Shown: in pieces, positions 1 through 7,100 of the stretch
Position numbering within the stretch: position 1 is the stretch's first letter
How the letters are laid out: each line of letters begins with the position of its first letter
Origin: JBBRGG01 sp038240875
GTDB taxonomy: Bacteria; Planctomycetota; Phycisphaerae; Phycisphaerales; UBA1924
Assembly (NCBI GenBank): GCA_038240875.1
Contig: JBBRGG010000153.1
Location: 1-8,743 of the forward strand
Reading direction: 5' to 3'
DNA length: 8,743 nt
Program-made: the position numbers and the translations under genes
The notes under the pieces: model-generated
Seen by the model: the letters and a program-made list of their open reading frames with translations, nothing else
The model's database searches: none
Told to the model about the DNA's origin: nothing

Positions 1-468
1 ACGTTGGGCACTGCGGGCACTGACCTGCGCACGATTGTTTCGTGGGAAGGCGTGACGCAGTTTGCTCTTACGACTAACGAGAACTTCCAGGTCGTCCTGT
101 TTGAGAATGGCTCGTTTGAGTTCCGCTATGGCGCGATCACTTCCGAGACTCTCGCTGGTGATTACACCATCGGTTACGAGAACGCTGCTGGAACCTCCGG
201 CGGCAGCATCCCGGGCTTCGAAATCGGTGCTGGCGATACGGCTCGTCGCTTCACGCTTGTTCCTGGCGTCAACCTCTGCGACAGCTCGGCTTGTCCCGCG
301 TGCCCGGCAGACTTTGATCAGGATGGCGGCGTGACCGGTAGCGATATCGGTGCGTTCTTTGCTGAGTTTGAACAGGGCGGCGCATGCGGCGATACCGATC
401 TTGATGGCGGGATCACCGGTGGTGATATCGCGGCGTTCTTCGCCGCCTTTGAGGCGGGTGGGTGCTAA
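1..468 (+). CDS. Secreted protein with C-terminal GC-type dockerin (5'-truncated by window edge)
   Basis: The frame is open from base 1 with no convincing start, so this is the C-terminal ~155 residues of a longer exported protein. Window residues ~12-85 form a beta-rich stretch (SWEGV, FQVVLFENGSFEFRYG, TIGYENAAGTSGG). It resembles the nidogen-like segment seen in many bacterial extracellular proteins; that family call is tentative. Residues ~98-155 are the GC-type dockerin: a Cys-rich entry (CDSSACPACPAD), a first Ca-loop repeat (DQDGGVTGSDIGAFF), a central ACGD, a second repeat (DLDGGITGGDIAAFF) and the terminal EAGGC before TAA. In the family this tail marks proteins exported to the cell surface or outside. 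The tail is diverged at DNA level from the two minus-strand copies in this window. Confidence in the tail is high; the function of the rest is unknown because most of the gene lies upstream. Confidence 0.9.
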   Translation, partial: TLGTAGTDLRTIVSWEGVTQFALTTNENFQVVLFENGSFEFRYGAITSETLAGDYTIGYENAAGTSGGSIPGFEIGAGDTARRFTLVPGVNLCDSSACPACPADFDQDGGVTGSDIGAFFAEFEQGGACGDTDLDGGITGGDIAAFFAAFEAGGC

Positions 469-517
469 GTTGATCGGATAGGCCAGTAGAACTGGCGCAA
501 TTTGAGTTCAGTTACAT

Positions 518-552
518 GCAGGCCTGCGACGAAAGTCGTGGGCTTGTTTTTT
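518..552 (+). terminator. Rho-independent terminator of the left-edge dockerin gene
   Basis: A 12-bp stem (519-530 with 535-546) contains three G-U wobbles. It closes a GAAA tetraloop (531-534) and is followed directly by six T (547-552). It starts 50 nt after the stop of the plus-strand dockerin gene, so it should end that transcript before the convergent gene at 678. Confidence 0.8.
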
Positions 553-677
553 GTATCGCATGACGAACATACGAGTGCGAAGGCATGCTGAAGCTCGGGC
601 GAGGTCGCTACGGATGCTTTGGATGAGGGCATGGCAAGCAGTGATCAGGCACAGTTCTCGCCGTGATGAGGCGCGCA

Positions 678-1394
678 TCACTTGAGCATCGGTGCGGCGT
701 CGATGAAGCGGACTAGAACCAATGAGCGATCGCCAAGGATCGAGCGGATGAGTGCTGCAACTTGTGCGCGAGCATCTTCAAGGATTGTGGCTTGTTCTTC
801 CGGCGTCAACACGCGCGAATTGGCGGCGTCGTACGCATCTTTGCGAGCTTGGCCAAGGTAGTATTCGCCAGCGCGGGAACGACTGCGAAGCCAGCCGACG
901 TCGACGCTTGTGCGCTCGTCGCGAGGGAAGAGTTCGACGCTTAGTCGCGTTGGCTTGTGAATCCAAATAACACACGCGCCGGTCAGGGAAGTAATGGTGA
1001 CGCTTGATGGATCGAGCTTGGAGAGGTCGGTGGCGTAGTGGTAGCGGACGGGGATGTCGACTTGAGCGTGCACGCCGCCACGCCAACTTGCGTGGTTGCG
1101 GGAAACCTCGACGCGAGCATCGATGGTTGAGGTGACCAGTTGCATGGAGCGAGCGTGGTTGATGACGCGGACGACGGCTTGATCGCGTTCGCTCTTGCCG
1201 AATGGGTTCGCAGCCTCAGCATTGCGCGCGGTTTGAGAAGCGCCGGAAGAAAGCGTTTCATCGAGCGTTTGAGTAGAGATGTATCTTGTCGCAACCGTTG
1301 CTGCGGCGCCTGCGAGAAGTGCGCAGACGACCGCGCGTGCGAGCCAACGACGGCGGTCGAGTGTGGGTTGTGAGATTGAAGTTTGGCGTGGCAT
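678..1394 (-). CDS. Membrane-anchored DUF4230-like protein of unknown function
   Basis: 238 residues starting at ATG 1394. No clear Shine-Dalgarno sequence precedes this start, but it places the signal anchor at the N-terminus. A basic segment (DRRRWLAR, 13-20) is followed by one hydrophobic helix (~21-38); the rest should lie outside the cytoplasm. Residues ~70-220 follow the general pattern of DUF4230 proteins: a beta-rich core with VDIPVRYHYATDLSKLDPSSV (112-131), then strands with KPTRLSVELF (147-156), then a long charged helix rich in Ala, Arg and Glu (~180-220). The DLSKL motif and the helical end are the main grounds, and the match is from memory of the family, not a search. The gene converges on the left dockerin gene and diverges from the phosphatase at 1574, so it appears to be transcribed alone. 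No catalytic motif is visible. The biological role of DUF4230 proteins is not established. Confidence 0.75.
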   Translation of the reverse strand: MPRQTSISQPTLDRRRWLARAVVCALLAGAAATVATRYISTQTLDETLSSGASQTARNAEAANPFGKSERDQAVVRVINHARSMQLVTSTIDARVEVSRNHASWRGGVHAQVDIPVRYHYATDLSKLDPSSVTITSLTGACVIWIHKPTRLSVELFPRDERTSVDVGWLRSRSRAGEYYLGQARKDAYDAANSRVLTPEEQATILEDARAQVAALIRSILGDRSLVLVRFIDAAPMLK

Positions 1395-1471
1395 CGAAAT
1401 TGGGCAGGAAAATTACGGGGGCGAGCGATTAGCTTAAAGCTGTACGTGTGGCGCTGATTGGTTGTGCGAGC

Positions 1472-1501
1472 TTGATGTTGAACGATCCAGTCATGTACTA
1501 T
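1472..1501 (+). promoter_or_regulatory. Possible sigma70-like promoter for the phosphatase gene
   Basis: TTGATG (1472-1477) and TACTAT (1496-1501) are separated by 18 nt. Initiation a few bases later would leave a leader of about 65 nt before ATG 1574. This is only a pattern match to the general bacterial consensus; promoter sequences of this group are poorly known. Confidence 0.3.
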
Positions 1502-1563
1502 CGGCATCTGGCGCGAGCTTGGAACAATGGCCTTTGGATGGCGGGCTGTTTGGATGGCTGGCG

Positions 1564-1569
1564 AAGGAG
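1564..1569 (+). promoter_or_regulatory. Ribosome binding site that fixes the phosphatase start
   Basis: AAGGAG lies 4 nt before ATG 1574. It selects this ATG over upstream in-frame starts at 1448 and 1538. The protein begun here opens with the usual MKRxAVFLDRD of the family. Confidence 0.7.
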
Positions 1570-1573
1570 ATTG

Positions 1574-2137
1574 ATGAAGAGGCGAGCCGCAGTATTCCTG
1601 GATCGAGATGACACGCTTATTGCGTGCCGCGGGTTGCCCGCGCCGCCACCGCCTGGGAAGCTGGGGGACTTGGTTGAGCCGTCGCTGGTACGGTTGCTGC
1701 CTGGTGTGCGCGAGGGGTGCGAAGCGTTGGCGGGTGCTGGGTTTGTACTGGTGATCGTGAGCAACCAGGGGTGTGTGGCACGCGGTGGCGGGACGATTGA
1801 ACAGGTTGAGCGCGTGAACGCGCGAGTGTGTGAGTTGCTTGGTGGGGTTATACACGCTGTGTATTACTGCCCTTTTCATCCGCAGGGTCTTGTTGCGCGG
1901 TACACGCGAGAGCACGCGTGGCGCAAGCCGAATGCTGGAATGTTGCACGCGGCCGCCGACGCGCTTGGGGTAGATTTAGCGCGGTCATATCTCATCGGCG
2001 ACGCAACGCGCGATATCGAAGCAGGCGTGAATGCGGGGCTATCTGCGGATCGGTGTTACTTGCTCGCGCCAGAAGGCAAGTGGAAGAGCTTTAGAGATGT
2101 GGCGGCGGCGGTGCTGGGGAATAAACAGAGCCAATAG
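1574..2137 (+). CDS. HAD-superfamily phosphatase, GmhB/HisB-N type (HAD-IIIA)
   Basis: 187 residues, close to the ~190 of E. coli GmhB. Members hydrolyse the C7 phosphate of D-glycero-manno-heptose 1,7-bisphosphate in LPS/heptose synthesis, or histidinol phosphate; the exact substrate cannot be read here. All HAD motifs are visible. Motif I is FLDRDDTL with nucleophile Asp10 and acid/base Asp12. Motif II is SNQG with Ser63. Motif III is RKP with Lys118. Motif IV is GDATRD with Asp143 and Asp147. Motif I has Asp13 where Gly is usual (DRDGT). The zinc loop is eroded: compared with E. coli C-x-H...C-x-C, only the first Cys (Cys99) remains, followed by F101, H114 and W116. The start is set by the AAGGAG and the family N-terminus. 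No other heptose or histidine gene is nearby, so context does not settle the substrate. A gene symbol is withheld for that reason. Confidence 0.88.
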   Translation: MKRRAAVFLDRDDTLIACRGLPAPPPPGKLGDLVEPSLVRLLPGVREGCEALAGAGFVLVIVSNQGCVARGGGTIEQVERVNARVCELLGGVIHAVYYCPFHPQGLVARYTREHAWRKPNAGMLHAAADALGVDLARSYLIGDATRDIEAGVNAGLSADRCYLLAPEGKWKSFRDVAAAVLGNKQSQ

Positions 2138-2174
2138 CTCGCAGGAAAATGCGGAAAAAGCGAGAAGAGAAGAA

Positions 2175-2202
2175 GGCATGAGGCATGAGGCATGAGGCGA
2201 TA
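2175..2202. repeat. Heptamer tandem repeat (GGCATGA)x3
   Basis: Three perfect tandem copies of GGCATGA (2175-2195) are followed by a degenerate fourth (GGCGATA, 2196-2202). They lie in the 97-bp gap between the convergent phosphatase and DUF3592 genes. Short heptad arrays of this kind occur between genes in several bacterial groups. No gene or clear terminator is seen in this gap, only a CTCGC/GCGAG inverted pair without a T-run near 2139-2163. Confidence 0.75.
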
Positions 2203-2234
2203 GGAATGAACAAAGTCTCTTCGCGGCCAAAAGC

Positions 2235-3461
2235 TTAAGCGGTGCGGACGAGTAAGCCGAACTTGCCGTTGTAGTCGGGGCCTTTGAGGCTGGTGCGGAC
2301 TTGGATGGACCATTGGTGCCTGGGATACGAGTTCTCGCCTGCTGTCCGGCTTGGGTGCGCGGCGTCGGGGATAATGATCGTGCCTTCGCAGATGATCGGC
2401 TGCTTTGCGGCTGCGTTTTCGACATCTTTCGTGAGGAGCCAAAGATCGTGGGGCGTGTCCGAGCCATATGCAGATGACTTGCCATTGCTGGTCTTGGTGT
2501 CGCGTCGGCAATGCAGACCGACTTCGAGCGCGCCCTCGAGGATGAAGCGGCTAAAGGTGTGCTCGACGCGAATGGCGATGGGGTTGCCGATGGTTGCGTA
2601 GGGTGCGTTGATGAAGACAATTGGATCTTTGCCAGCACGAAAGGTCATGAGTTGATAGACGACTGTTGAGATGAGAACGACCATCACCACTGCCCATAAC
2701 GTGGAAAATACGAGCATTTCGATCGCGTGCCAGAGAGGCGCAATAGACATGTACATGAAGATCGAGGCGCCGGGGATCATTGCAACGATCAGCATCATCC
2801 ACGCGGCGAAGAGCTTGTCGCTGCGCGTCACGGTGAGGCGCAAGGTGTACCAGCCGCTTTCGGCGAGAGTCGCAGGCATAATTGCGCGGGCCGGTTTAGC
2901 CACATTAAACACCAGTACGGCGCCAAGCCAAAACGGAGTGACAAAGAGCATCATGATAAAGTAGATCGAATCGATATCGCGGATGATGTACGACTCTTTA
3001 GGATTGTCGGGCGAGTAGTAGACGGTGATCGCAGAACCCAGGGCATATTTTTTATCTTCGGCGGCGTGTTCTGGGATAAAGCTGTCGAGGTTGTCGAGCA
3101 TGAAGGTATTTTGCGAGCCGGTGTAAGATCTGCCATCAACTTCGTAGCGGAAAGCGATGATACCTTGGATGAAGTCGCGATTAAATTGGAAGGTGACGTT
3201 GGCAGGATCAGTAGATGTTGGCTTGGCGAAAACTGGTTCGATAGAAACTGGCTCGACTGTCGATTTAGACTTCGAGCCTTTAAGTTCGTCGGCGGCTTCC
3301 GGGTCAGCGACGATCTCCCGTGGGATCACGACACCTTGAGTTGCGACGGCGTTGCGGAACGTGCTCATTTGGTCAAGTGCGCCAAATAAGCCGATGAGAT
3401 AGAAGATGGCGGGGATGCCAGCGAACATGCCACAGAAGATGAGCCGGAATGAGGCGTCCAT
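2235..3461 (-). CDS. Four-TM membrane protein with DUF3592-like segment and C-terminal beta domain
   Basis: 408 residues from ATG 3461. An in-frame TTG at 3497 would add 12 residues, but the ATG puts the first TM helix at a normal distance. There is no clear Shine-Dalgarno sequence at either. Predicted TM helices are ~8-28, ~166-187, ~219-240 and ~247-270. Between TM1 and TM2 lies an extracytoplasmic loop. It has a low-complexity Lys/Ser/Pro stretch (~60-88) and then a DUF3592-type pattern: RYEVDGRSYTG (105-115) and YALGSAITVYYSPDNPKES (139-157). The C-terminal ~130 residues have no TM helix and look like a beta-sandwich; the ending HQWSIQVRTSLKGPDYNGKF recalls arrestin-like tails found on some DUF3592 proteins (inference). 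The gene converges on the phosphatase and diverges from the small gene at 3557. No enzyme motif is visible and function is unknown. Confidence 0.82.
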   Translation of the reverse strand: MDASFRLIFCGMFAGIPAIFYLIGLFGALDQMSTFRNAVATQGVVIPREIVADPEAADELKGSKSKSTVEPVSIEPVFAKPTSTDPANVTFQFNRDFIQGIIAFRYEVDGRSYTGSQNTFMLDNLDSFIPEHAAEDKKYALGSAITVYYSPDNPKESYIIRDIDSIYFIMMLFVTPFWLGAVLVFNVAKPARAIMPATLAESGWYTLRLTVTRSDKLFAAWMMLIVAMIPGASIFMYMSIAPLWHAIEMLVFSTLWAVVMVVLISTVVYQLMTFRAGKDPIVFINAPYATIGNPIAIRVEHTFSRFILEGALEVGLHCRRDTKTSNGKSSAYGSDTPHDLWLLTKDVENAAAKQPIICEGTIIIPDAAHPSRTAGENSYPRHQWSIQVRTSLKGPDYNGKFGLLVRTA

Positions 3462-3467
3462 ATGTAG

Positions 3468-3497
3468 AGTGTACACGAAGGCTGGAGTTGTGACCAA
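3468..3497 (-). promoter_or_regulatory. Possible promoter for the DUF3592 gene, maybe leaderless
   Basis: On the minus strand TTGGTC (3497-3492) and TACACT (3473-3468) are 18 nt apart. Initiation about 7 nt after the -10 element would fall on ATG 3461, which would fit the missing ribosome binding site. This is a pattern match only. Confidence 0.25.
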
Positions 3498-3544
3498 GCA
3501 GCTTTGGCTGACCTATACAACTGAGTTGGAACCGCGGCAGGAAT

Positions 3545-3549
3545 AAGGG
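3545..3549 (+). promoter_or_regulatory. Ribosome binding site of the 92-residue gene
   Basis: AAGGG is followed by a 7-nt spacer and ATG 3557. It supports translation of this short gene from that start. Confidence 0.55.
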
Positions 3550-3556
3550 TTGAAAC

Positions 3557-3835
3557 ATGTTTGAACAAGGCCAGCGATGCACACTTCGGCTGCGGGCGGT
3601 ATCGGGAACGCCTTTGGATGAGCCGATGGTGCGAGAGATGGTGGATGCGTCGGCGCGCGGGCTCGCCGAACGAATGGGCGTCGTGCTCCACGCGGTCCAG
3701 ATCGATGATGTGTCGATCACGCTAGATATGGGTGTAAACACGCTTTCTGGCGTTGGATTTTTGGCGGAGTTGCGACGCGCGACCAACGCGTGGTACGAGG
3801 GAAAGTTTCGCGATGGACCTCTGTGGGGAACGTGA
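3557..3835 (+). CDS. Small protein of unknown function, possible non-catalytic Y1-transposase-like fold
   Basis: 92 residues, soluble, no signal peptide or TM helix. It is supported by the ribosome binding site, a divergent 95-bp promoter gap with the DUF3592 gene, and a regular alternation of secondary structure: strand (CTLRLRAV), helix (EPMVREMVDASARGLAERMG), strands (VVLHAVQIDDVSITLDMG), helix (SGVGFLAELRRATNAWYEGK), and a GPLWGT tail. I do not recognise the family with certainty. The order of elements resembles IS200/Y1 (REP-associated) transposases: TLRL, a helix, a VHxxVQGNHVHLL strand pair, a helix with A-x-N/Y, then G-x-LW. Here the catalytic His-x-His position reads DVSIT and no obvious catalytic Tyr context follows. 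If the likeness is real, it would be an inactive, domesticated relative; otherwise it is simply a conserved small protein. Its 3' end is followed by a 143-bp gap with the terminator of the opposite gene. Confidence 0.65.
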   Translation: MFEQGQRCTLRLRAVSGTPLDEPMVREMVDASARGLAERMGVVLHAVQIDDVSITLDMGVNTLSGVGFLAELRRATNAWYEGKFRDGPLWGT

Positions 3836-3885
3836 GCGAGCGTGGCAACGAGAACATCGAGCCGGTGAGTATAATAGTATTCCTA

Positions 3886-3915
3886 CGAAAAAACCCGCGG
3901 CAATCGCCATGGGTT
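3886..3915 (-). terminator. Rho-independent terminator of the large beta-helix gene
   Basis: Read on the minus strand, a 10-bp stem (3915-3906 with 3901-3892) has one A-C mismatch and one U-G wobble. It closes a 4-nt loop and is followed by a run of six T (3893-3888; the first two T also pair in the stem). It begins 63 nt after the stop of the large gene. On the plus strand no T-run follows the hairpin, so it points in one direction only. Confidence 0.75.
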
Positions 3916-3978
3916 CTGTGGAGAGGTTCAGTTGTTCATATGCCGAGTAGTTAGCAACTAATGTCGAATGCTTTTATT

Positions 3979-4146
3979 TTAGCAACCGCCGGCTTCGAAC
4001 GCGATGAAGAATGCTGCGATGTCGTCGCCGGTGATGCCACCATCGACGTTGGTATCGGCGCAGCCACTGCCAGCTTCGAAATCAGCGAAGAACGCGGCGA
4101 TATCGTCGCCGGTCACGCCGCCATCTTGGTTGTAGTCGGCGGGGCA
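3979..4146 (-). repeat. Dockerin-coding repeat, copy A
   Basis: This 168-bp stretch at the 3' end of the large gene matches 8491-8658 at a constant offset of 4512 with no gaps. In the inner 123 bp (4024-4146) I count 6 mismatches by eye (about 95% identity); the last ~45 bp before the stop are more diverged. Confidence 0.85.
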
Positions 4147-7100
4147 AGCTGGGCACGTCGTGCACGCTGGGTCATTGAGGTTGCTCGGCGTGAATGAAAC
4201 ACCGATGGTCGTAGCTACACCACACGCGTTAGTCACAGCGAGCGTGTACGCGCCCGCATCCACGCCTCGTAAATTGCTGATGGAAAGAGCGAGTGACCAC
4301 GCGCCATCGATGGAACCGATTGCACCGGCAGAGATCACGCCATTGGTTCCCGTGAGAAACGCGCCTTGACCACTGCCGCTGCCTTGGCCTTCCATAAGTG
4401 TCGAGCCGTCGAGCGACCATTGATACGTGAGTGGCAATTGGCCCTGAACAACTGCGAGCAGGGTCGCGCTCTGGCCGCAATCGGCTTCAACCGTGGTCGG
4501 TTGAGAAAGGATCGTGGGGCATTTGGGCAAGAGCCTTGCCTTGAGCGCGGGCGCGAATGTGGGCAAGCCCCACTCTTTGCTGAACCATGATTGCCCTTCG
4601 TTGCTTGCTTCGAATCGCTTGGCGAGGAATGTGAGTCGGCCATCGGTATCTTCATTGATCGCGTCGGCGAGACGTGAGCCGGTGAAGAAGGTCTTATCTG
4701 GCTGGTTGTTGAGGTTGAAACTGGAATTATCTAGAAGAAACGTGCTCGCGAAACGGCTTGTCACAGGGTTGGCGATGCCGCCGAAGTTGTTGTTGCCAAC
4801 TGCGGTGTTCCAGTTAACAAAGCTTGAGCCTGTTTCGTTCCAGTTGTCGCCGTTGGCGCTGTTGCGGACACTAAAGACATTGATGAGTCGCCTGCCGTCG
4901 CCGACGCCAAAGAATGTTTGGCTCAGCGTACCGGTGGCTTCTGCAACGAAGTTGTTGGCGAGATTGAAGCTCGAAAGATCAAAGCGCCAATACGACGCAG
5001 AATGAAAGCCACCCGACGCTGGCGAGTGGAACGCGCCCATGTTGTCGCCGGTGCCTGGCCCTGGGAAGAAACGGTTGAGGTCGATGTCGGCACCGACGCC
5101 TTGATTCGTGCGCACGGTCGTAAGCCGCGGGGTCGGAATCAGATACACCTGCGGGATCACTTCCTTGGGCTGGCTGGCAGACTGCCACGACAGTTGTACC
5201 TCGGCGCCAAACGAGTTCTCGTAATACTCCACCACGATGTCGTGCGTGCGTGATGAATCAAGCCGAAGCGTCGTCGAGCGCTCCGTCGGCCCTTGATCGG
5301 CCCAATTGTTGACGCGGAGCACGCCGTCTATGAAAAGGCGCGTGCCATCGTCGGAACGCACAAAGAGCGAGTAATCCTCGTTGAAACGTGGCTTCAACTG
5401 CCCTGACCACTGTACTGCGAACCCATCCACAGGCACACCGCCGCCAGGCCCGCTAAGGCCGTAGACAAAGTTCACTTGCGGGTCTACACGCGTCAGGGTG
5501 GGCGAACCGATGAAGTCGCGGCTCAGGTAATACCGTCCCGTCAAGCCTGTGCCGTTGCCAGTTGATGCGAGTTGAACCGCGGCTTGCGTTCCCGCTGCAA
5601 TTGCGTTGGGCGTTGATGCGAGATCAAGAACGTTGTTGATGGTGATCTGCTGCGTGCCGGGCGTCATTGGCGCGGTCGTGAGTGTCACGCGTGAATTGGC
5701 ATTGGACAAACCCAACGACGTAACTAATACTGTCGCGCCGCCGCGCCGAACCGAATAGTTCGCCAGCGTATTTGCGCTTGCAGGATCGAGCGGCTCGCTA
5801 AAGTCAAGCGTGATCGTGCGCGGGTCAAGTCCTACGGTCGCGGCGATCAACCGAGGCGGAGTTTGATCCGCGATCGTTGAGCTGCTCGCGTCTTCGCTGC
5901 GAGGCGACTCAAGCCCTGCGCCATTGATTGCAGAAACTTGGTAGGAGTACGCCGTGCCATCTGTTAAGCCTTCATCTGAGTATCCAGTGCCGCCGCCCGG
6001 CATGACCGAACGAAGGAAGACGCCATCGCGATAAATGTTATATCGCGCGATATCGCTCTGCGCGTCCGATGAAGCGTCCCACGAGAGCGCGATAGCCTTC
6101 ATGCTTGCATCAACCACTGTAATGTTTGTCGGCGTCGAGGGAGCCGTCGCATCGGTCTGGTATCCATTGAACAAAGCAATCTGTCCACCCAAGTTCGAGT
6201 GACCGCGACCAAATGGCAGCATCGATCGAGTGAAGTCGGTGGTCACGCCGTTTCGCGTCTCGCGGAACCACACCGCGAACGCGTTGTTCGGATCGGCATA
6301 CGCCGACTCCGGCACCGAGATCGACACCGATGATTCAACGTTGATGAACATCGGCCTAGTGCGGTCGGCAATCGCCGTAGCTGGGTAAATGAGCCCGCCC
6401 ATCACAACACTGCGCCCGCCATAGCGGGTTTGCAGGACCGTGCCGTTGCCTTCGGTCTTGAGGCCGAGCACGTAGAAGTCACCACCATCGTTGGTTATGT
6501 TGGTGATGTCGGAACCTTCGGGGTTGAGTTGACGAGCCCACACGCGCTGGCCGACAAATACCATGTCGTTGCCGACGACGTTCTCAAGGAAGACCTTGCC
6601 ACCTGAAACTGTGTTACGATACGAAATATCACCATCACGCACGACAACCGTGTTGGCGGTAGCGTGTTCGATCCACGTGCCGCCGCCTCGGAAGCCATTG
6701 GAAGTGAACGAAGAATTCAATCCGCTGATGTGCACGATTGCCTGTGAGCCTTGCGTGATGCGGAACAAGGGCCTTTCTTCGGTTGCCAGCGGCGCGTTGG
6801 TAGTGATGTTCGACATCAGTCCTTCGATCCGCTGAACGCTCGGCCCAACCGTCAGCGTGTCACTTATCACGTATTGCCCGCTCGGGAAATATACCACCGA
6901 AGCGCCCGAGTTGAGCGCTGCCTGAACCGCAACGGTATCGTCAAAGGTATCATTCTCAATTGCACCAAACGTCTTGACACTCGCCCACTGTTCAACAGGA
7001 ATGTTGGGGGCGTCGGGCGTTTCTTCAACAGGGAGATTGAGGATCGCCGTGGGCGAAGGATTGAGTGTTGACACCGGATCCGTAATAAACTGCGTGACCA

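Noticed and set aside
553..677. Search for a terminator of the DUF4230-like gene in the left convergent gap
   Set aside because: No stable stem with a T-run on the minus strand was found; nothing else is visible in this 125-bp stretch.
1448..1573. Longer start of the HAD phosphatase
   Set aside because: The added 42 residues have no family match, cover a possible promoter, and the family N-terminus plus AAGGAG point to ATG 1574.
983..1948. 321-codon open frame on the minus strand
   Set aside because: It overlaps two better-supported genes antisense and in another frame; its composition is rich in Arg, His, Ser and Pro with no domain, typical of a shadow frame in GC-rich DNA.
2727..3389. 220-codon open frame on the plus strand
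   Set aside because: It is antisense to the four-TM gene, has no ribosome binding site and no recognisable domain.
3870..3875. TATAAT on the plus strand as a promoter
   Set aside because: No -35-like element lies at the right distance and no plus-strand gene follows.
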